Below, piece by piece: positions 49,201-58,433 of a stretch of DNA of 64,000 bases. A program made the position numbers and the translations under genes. This stretch comes from Catellatospora paridis (lineage in GTDB: Bacteria; Actinomycetota; Actinomycetes; Mycobacteriales; Micromonosporaceae): positions 61,629 through 125,628 of the forward strand of contig NZ_ML769322.1 in the NCBI RefSeq assembly GCF_009720365.1. The letters are read 5' to 3'. Position 1 is the first letter of the stretch. Each line of letters starts with the position of its first letter. Below the pieces are notes generated by a model that did no database searches, was not told the DNA's origin, and saw nothing but the letters and a program-made list of their open reading frames with translations.

Positions 49201-49821
49201 TCAGGAGGTCGGCGGCAGGACCGTGTCGAGGGTGGCGGCCCACTGGCGCAGCACCCGGGCCCGGCGGGCCGTGTCGTCGTGCAGCAGCTCGCCGAGGCCG
49301 AGACCGCGGGCCAGGTCGAGGGTCGCCTGCACGGTCTCGCGCGCACCCGGGGTCTGCTCGTCGACGCGCAGCAGCTCGACCGCCATGCCGTGCGCGGTGC
49401 GCCCGAGCGCCGCTTCCAGCGGGCGCACCTGTGCGCGCAGCGACTCGTCGACCGCGGCCGCGGTCCACACGTGCAGCGCGGCCCGGAACAGCGGTCCGCG
49501 ATACAGCCCCACCAGCACCGCGAGCACCTGCTCGGTGCGCCGGGGGCCGCTGCGCAGTCCCGCGGCGGCCGTCTCGATCTCGGCGGCGCGCACCTCGGTC
49601 ATGTGCTCGATCAGGCCCGTGACCAGGTCTTCCCGCGTCGGGAAGTGGTGCTGGGCCGCGCCGCGCGAGACCCCGGCGCGCTCGGCGACGACGGCGACCG
49701 TCGTGCCGGACCACCCCAGTTCCGCCATGCACTGCACCGAGGCCTCCAGCAGCCGCCGGCGGGTGGCACGGCTGCGGTCCTGCTGCGGCTCGCGTACGGG
49801 GGTGGTCGGCACGGCGATCAC
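49201..49821 (-). CDS. TetR family regulator of the acyl-CoA catabolic operon
   Basis: 206 residues. TetR DNA-binding domain (about 14-65: DRSRATRRRLLEASVQCMAELG, TTVAVVAERAGVSRGAAQHHFPTREDLV) and a helical ligand domain. Start GTG 49821. It lies 12 bases after the acyl-CoA dehydrogenase gene on the same strand, so it is probably cotranscribed as the last gene of the AtuA-type operon. Regulators in this position usually repress the operon until an acyl-CoA intermediate binds, as AtuR does in Pseudomonas. Confidence 0.88.
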   Translation of the reverse strand: MIAVPTTPVREPQQDRSRATRRRLLEASVQCMAELGWSGTTVAVVAERAGVSRGAAQHHFPTREDLVTGLIEHMTEVRAAEIETAAAGLRSGPRRTEQVLAVLVGLYRGPLFRAALHVWTAAAVDESLRAQVRPLEAALGRTAHGMAVELLRVDEQTPGARETVQATLDLARGLGLGELLHDDTARRARVLRQWAATLDTVLPPTS

Positions 49822-49833
49822 GCTACCCGGGGC

Positions 49834-50988
49834 TCAGTAGGACCTGGGCAGGCCCAGGCTGTGCTGGGCGACGAAGTTGAGGATCATCTCCCGGCTGACC
49901 GGGGCGATCCGCCCGAGCCGGGACGCGACCAGCAGCGTGGCCAGGCCGTACTCGGTGGCCAGCCCGTTGCCGCCGTGGGTCTGGATGGCCTGGTCGACCG
50001 TCTTCACGGTCGCCTCCCCGGCCGCGTACTTGGCCATGTTCGCCGCCTCGCCCGCGGCCTGGTCGTCGCCGCTGTCGTAGAGGTACGCCGCCTCACGGGT
50101 CATCAGCCGGGCCAGTTCGACCTCGATGTGGCAGGCGGCGAGCGGGTGGCTGATGGCCTGGTGCGCGCCGATCGGCGGCCCCCACACGGCGCGGGTCTTG
50201 GCGTACTCGACGGCCCGCGACAGCGCGTACCGGGCCATGCCGAGCGCGAACGCCGAGGCCATGATGCGTTCCGGGTTCAGCCCGGCGAACAGCTGCAGCA
50301 GGCCCGCGTCGGCGCTGCCGACCAGGGCGTCGTCCGGCAGCCGCACCTCGTCGAGGAACAGGTTGTACTGCTTCTCCGGCGCGACCAGCTCCGTCGGGAT
50401 GTGCGTGGCGGTGAAGCCGGGCGCGTCGGTCGGCACGACGAACAGCACGGGCTTGAGCCGCCCGGTCCGCTCGTCGGCGGTGCGGCCCACGACCAGCACC
50501 GCCTCGGCCTCGTCGATGCCGGAGATGTACGTCTTGCGACCGGACAGCAGCCAGCCGTCGCCGTCGCGGGTCGCGGTGGTGGTGAGCTTGTGCGAGTTCG
50601 ATCCGGCGTCCGGCTCGGTGATCGCGAACGCGAAGATCTTCGTCCCGTCGGCCAGACCCGGCAGCCAGCGCTGCTTCTGCTCGGGGGTGCCGAAGCGGGA
50701 GATCACCGTCGCGCAGATCGCCGGGGAGACGACCATCATCAGCAGCGGGCAGCCGGCCGCGCCGAGTTCCTCGCAGACCGCGGCGAGGTCGCCGATGCCG
50801 CCGCCGCCCCCGCCGTACTCCTCGGGCACGTGCACGCCCAGGTAGCCGAGCCGTCCGGCCTCCTGCCACAGCTCGGTGGTCTTCTCCCCGGCGCGGGTGC
50901 AGCGCAGGTAGTAGTCGTGGCCGTACTTGCCGGCCAGGTCGGACACGGCGCGGCGCAGGGCCTGGCGCTCGTCGCTCTCAAGGATCAC
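49834..50988 (-). CDS. acyl-CoA dehydrogenase
   Basis: 384 residues, standard length. It oxidises an acyl-CoA to the enoyl-CoA with FAD. Seen: HVPEEYGGGGGGIGDLAAVCEELGAAG, the FAD-contact stretch AFAITEPDAGSNSHKL, and QAIQTHGGNGLATEYGLATLL near the C-terminus. In a cluster with AtuA and a biotin-dependent carboxylase, the likely role is citronellyl-CoA/AtuD-like or branched-chain acyl-CoA oxidation. GTG 50988 overlaps the stop of the carboxylase alpha gene (GTGA); the frame is open further up but would lie wholly inside that gene. Confidence 0.92.
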   Translation of the reverse strand: MILESDERQALRRAVSDLAGKYGHDYYLRCTRAGEKTTELWQEAGRLGYLGVHVPEEYGGGGGGIGDLAAVCEELGAAGCPLLMMVVSPAICATVISRFGTPEQKQRWLPGLADGTKIFAFAITEPDAGSNSHKLTTTATRDGDGWLLSGRKTYISGIDEAEAVLVVGRTADERTGRLKPVLFVVPTDAPGFTATHIPTELVAPEKQYNLFLDEVRLPDDALVGSADAGLLQLFAGLNPERIMASAFALGMARYALSRAVEYAKTRAVWGPPIGAHQAISHPLAACHIEVELARLMTREAAYLYDSGDDQAAGEAANMAKYAAGEATVKTVDQAIQTHGGNGLATEYGLATLLVASRLGRIAPVSREMILNFVAQHSLGLPRSY

Positions 50989-53039
50989 GGGTGGGCCTCC
51001 GGGTCGGCGGGGGTGACGACCGCCAGCACCGCGCCGACCTCGACCTGCCGGCCGACGGCCACGGGCAGGTGGGTCACGGTGCCGCCGGTCGGGGCGGTGA
51101 TCTGGTGCTGCATCTTCATGGCCTCCAGCCACAGCAGGGGCTGGCCGGCGCTGACCTGGTCGCCTTCGGCGACGGCGACGCGGATGACGGCTCCGGGCAG
51201 CGGCGCGAGCAGCGACCCGCTCGGGACCTGGACCTCCGCGGCCGGGAACCGCTCGACCGGCCGCAGGCTCACCGCCCCGAGCACCGAGTCGACACAGACC
51301 ACATCGGGGTACGCCGCGACCGCGAACGCGTGCCGCACGTTGCCGCGCCCCAGCTCCACCCGGGTAGCCGTGACCTCACCGACGACGAGCTCGGGCTCCC
51401 CCTCGATCTGCACGCCGTCGCGGGTGCGCCGGTAGCCGACGTCGATCCGCCCGGCCGGGGCCTGGTAAGCGCGGGTCTGCGGCGCGGAGGCGACATTGCG
51501 CCAACCGCCCGGCAGTCCGGTCACGACGGTCGCGTTCGCGCGCTCGGCGGCCGACGCGGCCAGCGCGGCGGCGTACGCCGACAGCCGCTGCGCGTCGTCG
51601 TCGGCCAGCGGCCGAGCGAGCATGTCGAGCCCGTGCTGCTCGAAGAACGCCGTGTTGATCCGCCCGGCCAAAAACGCCGGATGCCGCAGCACGTTGACGA
51701 GCAGGTCCCGGTTGGTCACCAGCCCGTGGATCCGCGCCTGTGCCAGTGCCGCCGCCAGCGCCCGCGCCGCCTGCGCCCGCGTAGGCGCCCAGGTGATCAC
51801 CTTGGCGAGCATCGCGTCGTAATGCGGCGTGACCGTGTCGCCCCCCGCAAACCCGCTGTCCACCCGCACCACCACCGCGCCGTGGCCTTGCAGTTTCGGG
51901 GAAACTGCAGGAACTGTGCCGGTGATTGCTGCACTTTCCCCGAAACTGCCGACCGGTGTCGGCGCGGGCGCGCCGAACTCGGTGGTGGTGGGGAGGGTGA
52001 AGGTGTGTAGGGGGCCGGTTTGGGGGCGCCAGGTGTGGGCGGGGTCTTCGGCGTAGAGGCGGACCTCGATGGCGTGGCCGTAGGTGGCGGGCGGGGTCGG
52101 TGGAAGTGGTGCGCCTTCGGCGATGTCGAGTTGGAGGGCGACCAGGTCGAGGCCGGTGACGAGCTCGGTGACGGGGTGTTCGACCTGGAGGCGGGTGTTC
52201 ATCTCCAGGAAGTGGAAGGAGCCGTCGTCGGCGGCCAGGAACTCGACGGTGCCCGCGCCGCGGTAGGCGATGGCGGCAGCGGCCGCCGTGGCCGCGGCGT
52301 GCAGGCGTTCGCGCATCGCCGGGTCGACCATCGGCGACGGGGCCTCCTCGACGACCTTCTGGTGGCGGCGCTGGATGGAGCACTCGCGCTCGCCCAGCGC
52401 CCAGATGGTGCCGTGGGTGTCGGCCATGACCTGGACCTCGATGTGCCGCCCGGTGGCCAGGTACGGCTCGCAGAAGACGGTCGGGTCGCCGAACGCGGCG
52501 GCGGCCTCGGCGCGGGCGGCCTCGACCTGCTCGGGCAGGTCTGCCAGGGTGTGCACGACGCGCATACCGCGACCGCCGCCGCCCGCCGACGCCTTGACCA
52601 GCACCGGCAGGTCGGCCTCGGTGACCGTGGCCGGGTCGAGTTCGGGCAGCACGGGCACGCCCGCGGCGGCCATCAGCTTCTTCGACGCGATCTTCGAGCC
52701 CATCGCGTCGATGGCGTCCGGGGACGGCCCGACCCAGGTCAGCCCGGCGTCGATGACCGCCTGCGCGAACGCGGCGTTCTCGGACAGGAAGCCGTAGCCG
52801 GGGTGCACCGCGTCCGCGCCCGCGGCGAGCGCGGCCTCGACGATGAGGTCGGCGCGCAGGTAGGTGTCGGCGGCGGTGGCGCCGGGCAGGCGTACCGCGA
52901 TGTCGGCTTCTCGGGTGTGCAGGGCTCGGGCGTCGGCGTCGGAGTGCACGGCGACGGTGGTGATGCCGCGTTCGCGGCAGGTGCGGAACACGCGGCGGGC
53001 GATCTCGCCCCGGTTGGCGACCAGCAGTCGGGAGATCAT
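50985..53039 (-). CDS. acyl-CoA carboxylase alpha subunit (biotin carboxylase + BCCP), with in-frame insertion
   Basis: 684 residues. The biotin carboxylase (about 1-450: LLVANRGEIARRVFRTC, GYGFLSENAAF, KASAGGGGRGMRVV, FLEMNTRLQVEHPVTE) is followed by a linker region and a C-terminal biotinyl domain with the biotin site Lys642 in EAMKMQH. It carboxylates biotin for transfer by the beta subunit encoded upstream. Residues about 364-384 (GSFGESAAITGTVPAVSPKL) are encoded by the palindromic element at 51890-51949, and nothing comparable is expected at this place in the family. The frame is preserved, so the protein is probably still made. The gene starts four bases after the beta-subunit stop. 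Confidence 0.93.
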   Translation of the reverse strand: MISRLLVANRGEIARRVFRTCRERGITTVAVHSDADARALHTREADIAVRLPGATAADTYLRADLIVEAALAAGADAVHPGYGFLSENAAFAQAVIDAGLTWVGPSPDAIDAMGSKIASKKLMAAAGVPVLPELDPATVTEADLPVLVKASAGGGGRGMRVVHTLADLPEQVEAARAEAAAAFGDPTVFCEPYLATGRHIEVQVMADTHGTIWALGERECSIQRRHQKVVEEAPSPMVDPAMRERLHAAATAAAAAIAYRGAGTVEFLAADDGSFHFLEMNTRLQVEHPVTELVTGLDLVALQLDIAEGAPLPPTPPATYGHAIEVRLYAEDPAHTWRPQTGPLHTFTLPTTTEFGAPAPTPVGSFGESAAITGTVPAVSPKLQGHGAVVVRVDSGFAGGDTVTPHYDAMLAKVITWAPTRAQAARALAAALAQARIHGLVTNRDLLVNVLRHPAFLAGRINTAFFEQHGLDMLARPLADDDAQRLSAYAAALAASAAERANATVVTGLPGGWRNVASAPQTRAYQAPAGRIDVGYRRTRDGVQIEGEPELVVGEVTATRVELGRGNVRHAFAVAAYPDVVCVDSVLGAVSLRPVERFPAAEVQVPSGSLLAPLPGAVIRVAVAEGDQVSAGQPLLWLEAMKMQHQITAPTGGTVTHLPVAVGRQVEVGAVLAVVTPADPEAHP
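51890..51949. repeat. palindromic repeat element, copy B, inside a coding sequence
   Basis: Arms GCAGTTTCGGGGAAACTGCA (51890-51909) and, reversed, GCAGTTTCGGGGAAAGTGCA (51949-51930) match at 19 of 20 positions with a 20-base centre. On the minus strand it shares GTTTCGGGGAAA-TGCAGCAATC with copy A at 40761-40832. It is a whole number of codons and leaves the carboxylase frame open. Confidence 0.85.
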
Positions 53040-53043
53040 CTCG

Positions 53044-54639
53044 TCACATCCGGAAGACGCCGTAGGGACCCGGGCCGGGGTCGGGTGCCGACTGGACTGC
53101 GGACAGGCACATGCCGAGCACGGTGCGGGTGTCGCGGGGGTCGATGACGCCGTCGTCGTAGCCGAGCCCGGACAGGACCATCGGCAGCGACTCGGCTTCG
53201 ATCTGGTTCTCGACCATGGTGCGTACGACCTGGTCGGCGTCCTCGTCGTAGGGCCGCCCGGCCGCCGCGGCGGACTGCCGCGCGACGATCGACAGCACGC
53301 CCGCGAGCTGCGCGCCGCCCATCACGGCCGACTTCGCGCTCGGCCACGCGAACAGGAAGCGCGGGTCGTAGGCCCGCCCGCACATGCCGTAGTGCCCGGC
53401 GCCGTAGGACGCGCCGATGAGCACGGAGATGTGCGGGACCGTGCTGTTGGACACCGCGTTGATCATCATCGCGCCGTGTTTGATGATGCCGCCCTGCTCG
53501 TAGTCCTTGCCGACCATGTAGCCGGTCGTGTTGTGCAGGAACAGCAGCGGGGTGCGGGTCTGGTTGGCGAGCTGGATGAACTGCGCCGCCTTCTGCGACT
53601 CCGCGCTGAACAGCACGCCACGCGCGTTGGCCAGGATGCCCACGGGGAAGCCGTGCACGCTGGCCCAGCCGGTGGCCAGGCTCGCGCCGTACTCCGGCTT
53701 GAACTCCTCGAAGCGGGAGCCGTCGACGACCCGGGCGATGACCTCCCGCGGGTCGAACGGGGTACGCAGGTCCGGCGGCACGATGCCGAGCAGCTCCTCC
53801 GTGTCGAACAGCGGCTCGTCGGCGTGCGGCGACGGGGCCGCGCCGAGCTTGCGCCAGCGCAGGGACGCGACGATGCGCCGGCCCATGCCGATGGCCTGCA
53901 CCTCGTCGTCGGCCAGGTAGTCGGCCAGGCCGGAGACGCGGGCGTGCATGGCCGCGCCGCCCAGGGACTCCTCGTCGGCGTCCTCACCGGTGGCCATCTT
54001 GACCAGTGGCGGTCCGGCCAGGAACACCTGCGACCGCTCCTTGATCATCACGACGTGGTCGCTCATGCCCGGCACGTATGCCCCGCCCGCGGTGGAGTTG
54101 CCGAAGACCAGCGTCACCGTCGGGATGCCCGCCGCGGACAGCCGGGTCAGGTCGCGGAACAGCCGCCCGCCGGGGATGAAGATGTCCTTCTGGCTCTGCA
54201 GGTCCGCGCCGCCGGACTCGACCAGGTTCACCAGCGGCAGGCGGTTCTCCCGCGCGATGTCCATCGCGCGCAGGGTCTTGCGCAGGGTGTACGGATTGGA
54301 CGCTCCCCCGCGCACCGTCGGATCATTCGCGATGATCATGCATTCGGTGTTCTCGACGACCCCGATCGCGGTGACCACGCTCGCCCCGACCGGATAGTCG
54401 GTGCCGTACGCGGCCAGCGCCGACAGCTCCAGCAGCGGCGAGTCCCGGTCCACCAGCAGCTCGATGCGCTCGCGCGGCAGCAGCTTGCCCCGGTCGTGAT
54501 GCCGCTTGACGTACTTCGGCCCGCCCCCGCCCAGCGCCTTGCTGTGCTCGGCGTCGAGCGCGGTCAGCTTCTCCAGCAGCGCGCCGCGGTTGCCCGCGTA
54601 GGCGGCCGCACCGGTGTCCAGGGTGGATCGCAGGATCAC
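53044..54639 (-). CDS. acyl-CoA carboxylase beta (carboxyltransferase) subunit
   Basis: 531 residues, normal for methylcrotonyl/geranyl-CoA-type carboxyltransferases. It moves CO2 from biotin to the acyl-CoA. Seen: KYVKRHHDRGKLLPRERIELL, NLVESGGADLQSQKDIF, FGNSTAGGAYVPGMSD, KMATGEDADEESLGGA, and the C-half SYGAGHYGMCGRAYDPRF. The AADEESLGGA-type motif and neighbours favour a methylcrotonyl- or geranyl-CoA-like substrate. GTG 54639 overlaps the atuA-type stop (GTGA) with GGAGGAG upstream. Confidence 0.94.
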   Translation of the reverse strand: MILRSTLDTGAAAYAGNRGALLEKLTALDAEHSKALGGGGPKYVKRHHDRGKLLPRERIELLVDRDSPLLELSALAAYGTDYPVGASVVTAIGVVENTECMIIANDPTVRGGASNPYTLRKTLRAMDIARENRLPLVNLVESGGADLQSQKDIFIPGGRLFRDLTRLSAAGIPTVTLVFGNSTAGGAYVPGMSDHVVMIKERSQVFLAGPPLVKMATGEDADEESLGGAAMHARVSGLADYLADDEVQAIGMGRRIVASLRWRKLGAAPSPHADEPLFDTEELLGIVPPDLRTPFDPREVIARVVDGSRFEEFKPEYGASLATGWASVHGFPVGILANARGVLFSAESQKAAQFIQLANQTRTPLLFLHNTTGYMVGKDYEQGGIIKHGAMMINAVSNSTVPHISVLIGASYGAGHYGMCGRAYDPRFLFAWPSAKSAVMGGAQLAGVLSIVARQSAAAAGRPYDEDADQVVRTMVENQIEAESLPMVLSGLGYDDGVIDPRDTRTVLGMCLSAVQSAPDPGPGPYGVFRM

Positions 54640-56417
54640 AGCAGCTCCTCCGGGATGTCGACGAACCGCGAGCGCAGCCACTCGCCCAGGCCCTTGCCCT
54701 GTGGGTCGAACCGGGTGCCCGCGGAGACGCCGTCGCCGAGCAGTCCGTCCACGACGAAGTTCAGCGCCCGCAGGTTGGGCAGCGCATACCGGGCGACGGG
54801 CAGCCCCGCGGCCTCAGGCAGCAGCTTCACCAGCGCGTCGACGGTGAGCGTCGCCGCCAGCCACGCGTACGCCGCATCGCTGCGCGCCCAGACCCCGATG
54901 TTGGCGCTGCCGCCCTTGTCCCCACTGCGCGCCCCGGCGACCAGCCCCAGCGGAGCACGCCGCGTCGGCCCGCACCCGGTCCACGACGGGATTGCCGCAG
55001 CACGGGGATCGGTCGAGCCGAGCGCCTCGCTGGTCTGCTCGGTGTCGCGCGCGGCAGGCCCGAGGTCCGCGCTCAGCGGCTCGATCGGGTGCTCGGTGCC
55101 GTCAGGCAGCACGACCAGGTGCGGGACCAGTCCGGCCGGGACGGCCGCGGAGGTGAACACGCCGAACGGGGTGGCGTCGCCGGGCGGGGCGAGCAGCGTG
55201 AAGCCGGGATAGCTGGACAGCGCCAGCTCGACGGCCGCCCCACTGAAGGCGCGACCGGCCACGGCCGGGTCGGTGTCCTTGACGGTGGCGTGCAGCAGCG
55301 CGCTGGCCTCCTCCTGCCCCTCCGCGTCGGGGTGGTCGGTGCGGGCGAGCCGCCACACCAGCTCCGCGGGCGGTCGGCGCTGCAGCGACGCTTCGAGTTG
55401 CGTACGGGCCAGCGCGGCTTTCGCCGCGACGTCGAGTCCGGTGATCAGGAACGTCACGTCGTTGCGGAACCCGCCGAGCGAGTTCAGGCCGACCTTCAGC
55501 GTCGGCGGCGGGGGCTCGCCGCGCACACCGGCGATCCGCACCCGGTCGGGACCGTCGTCGGTCAGCACGACCGTGTCGAGGCGGGTGGTGACGTCGGGGC
55601 CGAGGTAGCGCGGGCCGTCCACTTCGTACAGCAGCTGCGCGGTGACCGTGCCGGTGGTGACGACGCCGCCGCTGCCGGGGTGTTTGGTGATGACGCTGCT
55701 GCCGTCGGCGTGCACCTCGGCGATCGGGAAGCCGGGCAGGCCGATGTCGTGCTCGGCGAAGAACGCGTAGTTGCCGCCGGTGGCCTGCGCGCCGCACTCG
55801 ATCACGTGCCCGGCGGCGACCGCCCCGGCGAGTGCGTCGAAGTCGTCGCGGGCCCACCCGAAGTGCGCCGCAGCCGGGCCGACGACCAGCGACGCATCGG
55901 TGACCCGGCCGGTGACCACGATGTCCGCCCCCTGCCGTAGGGCGTGCGCGATACCCCACGCGCCGAGGTAGGCGTTCGCGGCCAACGGCGCGCCGAGCCC
56001 CAGCTCGTCGGCACGGGCGACTAGGTCGTCGCCGGTCACGTGGGCGATGCGCGGGCTCAGCCCGAGCCGCCCGGCGAGCGCGCCGAGCGCCTGGGCGAGC
56101 CCGGCCGGGTTGAGCCCGCCGGCGTTCGTGACGACGGTGACGCCCCGGTCGAGGACGGTGCCGAGGCACTGCTCCAGCTGCCGCAGGAACGTCTTGGCGT
56201 ATCCGGTGGCCGGGTCCTTCATCCGGTCGCGGGCGAGGATGAGCATGGTCAGCTCGGCGAGGTAGTCGCCGGTGAGCACGTCGATCGGGCCGCCTTCGAG
56301 CATCTCCCGCATCGCCGACGCCCGGTCGCCGTAGAACCCGGAGACGTTCGCGATCCGCAGCGGCGCACCCGCGCGCTCTCCGGGCGCAGCCTGCGACGCC
56401 GTGGTCCGCTCGCTCAT
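54636..56417 (-). CDS. AtuA family acyclic terpene utilisation protein (DUF1446)
   Basis: 593 residues. The AtuA/DUF1446 core (about 20-440) is clear: [89 protein letters not shown]-terminal extension (about 475-593) contains [17 protein letters not shown], a second domain usual in the longer actinobacterial form. AtuA is needed for growth of Pseudomonas on citronellol and geraniol; its reaction is not firmly known. ATG 56417 overlaps the TIGR03084 gene stop. Part of the carboxylase/dehydrogenase operon. Confidence 0.92.
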   Translation of the reverse strand: MSERTTASQAAPGERAGAPLRIANVSGFYGDRASAMREMLEGGPIDVLTGDYLAELTMLILARDRMKDPATGYAKTFLRQLEQCLGTVLDRGVTVVTNAGGLNPAGLAQALGALAGRLGLSPRIAHVTGDDLVARADELGLGAPLAANAYLGAWGIAHALRQGADIVVTGRVTDASLVVGPAAAHFGWARDDFDALAGAVAAGHVIECGAQATGGNYAFFAEHDIGLPGFPIAEVHADGSSVITKHPGSGGVVTTGTVTAQLLYEVDGPRYLGPDVTTRLDTVVLTDDGPDRVRIAGVRGEPPPPTLKVGLNSLGGFRNDVTFLITGLDVAAKAALARTQLEASLQRRPPAELVWRLARTDHPDAEGQEEASALLHATVKDTDPAVAGRAFSGAAVELALSSYPGFTLLAPPGDATPFGVFTSAAVPAGLVPHLVVLPDGTEHPIEPLSADLGPAARDTEQTSEALGSTDPRAAAIPSWTGCGPTRRAPLGLVAGARSGDKGGSANIGVWARSDAAYAWLAATLTVDALVKLLPEAAGLPVARYALPNLRALNFVVDGLLGDGVSAGTRFDPQGKGLGEWLRSRFVDIPEELL

Positions 56418-57226
56418 CCGACGCCCCCCGCCGCGAACTGGCCGGGGGCACGGCCGACCCCGGGCGGGCCGGCGAAGGCCTGGGCCACGTCGAGCCAGCG
56501 GTCGGCGTCAGGCCCCTCGGCGCGGACGGCGAGATCAGCGCGGTGCCGCCGCTGGGTGACCAGGAGGCAGAAGTCGAGCGCGGGGCCGGTGACGCGTTGC
56601 GCGGCGTCGTCGGGTCCCCAGGTCCACACGTCTCCGGCGGGGCCGCTGAGCCTGACGTGGAACGGCTCCGACGGCGCGTCGAGGCCGTGGGCGGCGTAGG
56701 CGAAGTCGCGGGCGCGTACGCCGATGTGGGCGACGTGGCGCAGCCGCCCGGTCGGCGGCCGGGTGACCCCGAAGGTGTCGGCCAGGTCCTGGCCGTGGGC
56801 CCAGGTCTCCATGATGCGGGCGGTGGCCATGGACGCGGCGCTCATCGGTGGGCCGTACCACGGCAGCCGGGTGCCGGGCGGCACGGCCGCGAGCGCTGCC
56901 CGCAGCTTGGCCCGGGTCTCCCGCCAGCGGCTGAGCAGTAGCTCGGGCGGCAGCACGGCGAGCTGTTCGGCCCCGGCGTCAACGAAGCGCAGCGGATCGG
57001 GTGAAGTCGCGATCTCCTGCAGCGCCTCGCCGAAGCGGTCGGGATCGGTGGCGGCGAGCAGCGAGCGCTCGTCGGTCCACAGCAGATGGGCGATCTGGTG
57101 CGCGACCGTCCACCCAGCGGCCGGGGTGGGTGTCGTCCATCGATCCGGAGGCAGGTCGGCGACGAGCCGGTCGGCGTCGGCGCTCTCGGCGTCGAGATCA
57201 GCCAGCAGCGCCTCGAGTTCGGCCAT
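56414..57226 (-). CDS. TIGR03084-type DinB/maleylpyruvate isomerase-like metal-binding protein
   Basis: 270 residues. An N-terminal four-helix DinB/MDMPI domain carries the metal-type His residues ([15 protein letters not shown], and later [15 protein letters not shown]), followed by a smaller C-terminal domain ([26 protein letters not shown]). The family is often found with AtuA genes in actinomycetes and may use a thiol cofactor such as mycothiol; its reaction is unknown. ATG 57226 has GGGAG upstream and it is the first gene of the operon. The terminator at 57271-57294 separates it from ychJ. Confidence 0.88.
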   Translation of the reverse strand: MAELEALLADLDAESADADRLVADLPPDRWTTPTPAAGWTVAHQIAHLLWTDERSLLAATDPDRFGEALQEIATSPDPLRFVDAGAEQLAVLPPELLLSRWRETRAKLRAALAAVPPGTRLPWYGPPMSAASMATARIMETWAHGQDLADTFGVTRPPTGRLRHVAHIGVRARDFAYAAHGLDAPSEPFHVRLSGPAGDVWTWGPDDAAQRVTGPALDFCLLVTQRRHRADLAVRAEGPDADRWLDVAQAFAGPPGVGRAPGQFAAGGVG

Positions 57227-57270
57227 CAGGGGTGCTCCCTCCAGTCGGCTCCACCCTTCCTCCGGACCAC

Positions 57271-57294
57271 AAAAAAGTCAAGCGTGCTTGATTT
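57271..57294 (-). terminator. intrinsic terminator after ychJ
   Basis: An 8-bp stem (AAATCAAG / CTTGACTT on the minus strand, with one G-U pair) and a CACG tetraloop are followed by a run of T on the minus strand. It lies 46 bases past the ychJ stop. It is one of the few hairpins here with a real T-run. Confidence 0.8.
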
Positions 57295-57339
57295 TATTGG
57301 AGATCGGCCGGCAAGGCTGCGGATTGTCGAAACCACCGC

Positions 57340-57750
57340 TCAGATGGGGTTCACGTACCGCCAGTGACCGCCCTCGCGCAGGAACCGGCTGTGCTCCTCC
57401 AGCACGCCCGGCCGGCCCCCGTCGCGGTAGTGGGCCCGGAACAGCACGGTCCCCTCCGTGTCGAACATGCTCCCGCGGTCGGTGGCGAGCACCTCCAGGC
57501 CGGTGTAACGCGGGCCGCCGGTCAGGTCCAGGTCCCGCGGCCGGGTGCTGGAATGCCAGGTGCGCAGCAGGTATGCCGCATCGCTGAGCGCGAACGCGCT
57601 GAACCGCGACCGCATCAGCTGCTCGGCGGTCGGCGCCTCGCCGCCCCGGTGCCAGCGCCCGCAGCACTCGTCATAGGGCTGCCCGGTTCCGCAGGGGCAG
57701 ACGGCGGGCTGCGGGTCAGGCTTCCTGCGTGCACGTGCCATGGTCACCAT
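57340..57750 (-). CDS. ychJ: YchJ family protein (SEC-C zinc motif)
   Basis: 136 residues (133 from ATG 57741). The N-terminal SEC-C motif CPCGTGQPYDECCGRWH binds zinc. An NTF2-like YchJ core follows (AEQLMRSRFSAFALSDAAYLLRTWHSSTRP, then LEVLATDRGSMFDTEGTVLFRAHYRDGG and EEHSRFLREGGHWRYVNP). Conserved and widespread, but its function is not established. It probably forms its own transcription unit, as a T-run terminator follows it. Confidence 0.92.
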   Translation of the reverse strand: MVTMARARRKPDPQPAVCPCGTGQPYDECCGRWHRGGEAPTAEQLMRSRFSAFALSDAAYLLRTWHSSTRPRDLDLTGGPRYTGLEVLATDRGSMFDTEGTVLFRAHYRDGGRPGVLEEHSRFLREGGHWRYVNPI

Positions 57751-57843
57751 GGTGGCCCATCACCGTCCCGGCCTCCCACCGGACACCCACCAGCCGCCTA
57801 TTTGATCTTCTGTGCACTGCCGCCTCGGCGCTGCTCGACCGAC

Positions 57844-58338
57844 TCACCGGCCGTAGTGCAGGAGCGCGACGGCAAGGCAGATCAGCGCGACGGTGGTCGC
57901 CACGGTGCGGACGTGGTTCCACCGCGACCACTTGGCCTCGTCGAACCGGGCCCGCACGCCTGCCAGGTCCGCGATCTCGTCCGGGTCGCCGGCGGCCTTG
58001 ATCGCGTTGTTCATCGGCACGTTGACGGCGACCGTGATGACGAAGACCACCAGGTACAGCACGAGCGCGGCGATGGTCCAGCTCAGCGCCGGACTGCCGG
58101 GTCCGAACAGCAGCGCCACGGACGCGGCCGTGAACCCGAGCGCGCCGAGGAAGCCGCCGAGCATGAACCACGGGTTGATGATGGCCCGGTCGAGCGCCTG
58201 GAACGCGGCGACGAAGGTCCGGTCGTCGGTGCGGCGCAGGCCGGGCATGACGGTGTGGGAGTACAGGCCGAACACGCCCGCCATGATTCCCATCGTCACC
58301 GTGGCCGCGACCAGCAAGACCATCCGTACGGTGTCCAC
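57844..58338 (-). CDS. DUF1772-like (anthrone oxygenase family) membrane protein
   Basis: 164 residues with four hydrophobic segments (about 5-27, 58-80, 85-107 and 143-162). The family features are GIMAGVFGLYSHTVMPGLRR, FVAAFQALDRAIINPWFM and NVPMNNAIKAAGDPDEIADLAGVRARFDEAKWSRWNHVRT. Relatives include small oxygenases of aromatic polyketide pathways, but most members are of unknown role. ATG 58338 begins the domain. Isolated gene with 93 and 95 empty bases on either side. Confidence 0.87.
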   Translation of the reverse strand: MDTVRMVLLVAATVTMGIMAGVFGLYSHTVMPGLRRTDDRTFVAAFQALDRAIINPWFMLGGFLGALGFTAASVALLFGPGSPALSWTIAALVLYLVVFVITVAVNVPMNNAIKAAGDPDEIADLAGVRARFDEAKWSRWNHVRTVATTVALICLAVALLHYGR

Positions 58339-58433
58339 ATCGTCCCCCTCGGTGCCCGCGTTACCGCGACGATCCTATGCCGGGTGAGAAATTCGTCGCC
58401 GTTCCGGTGACCGCGATGCCTGAGCTGACGGGC

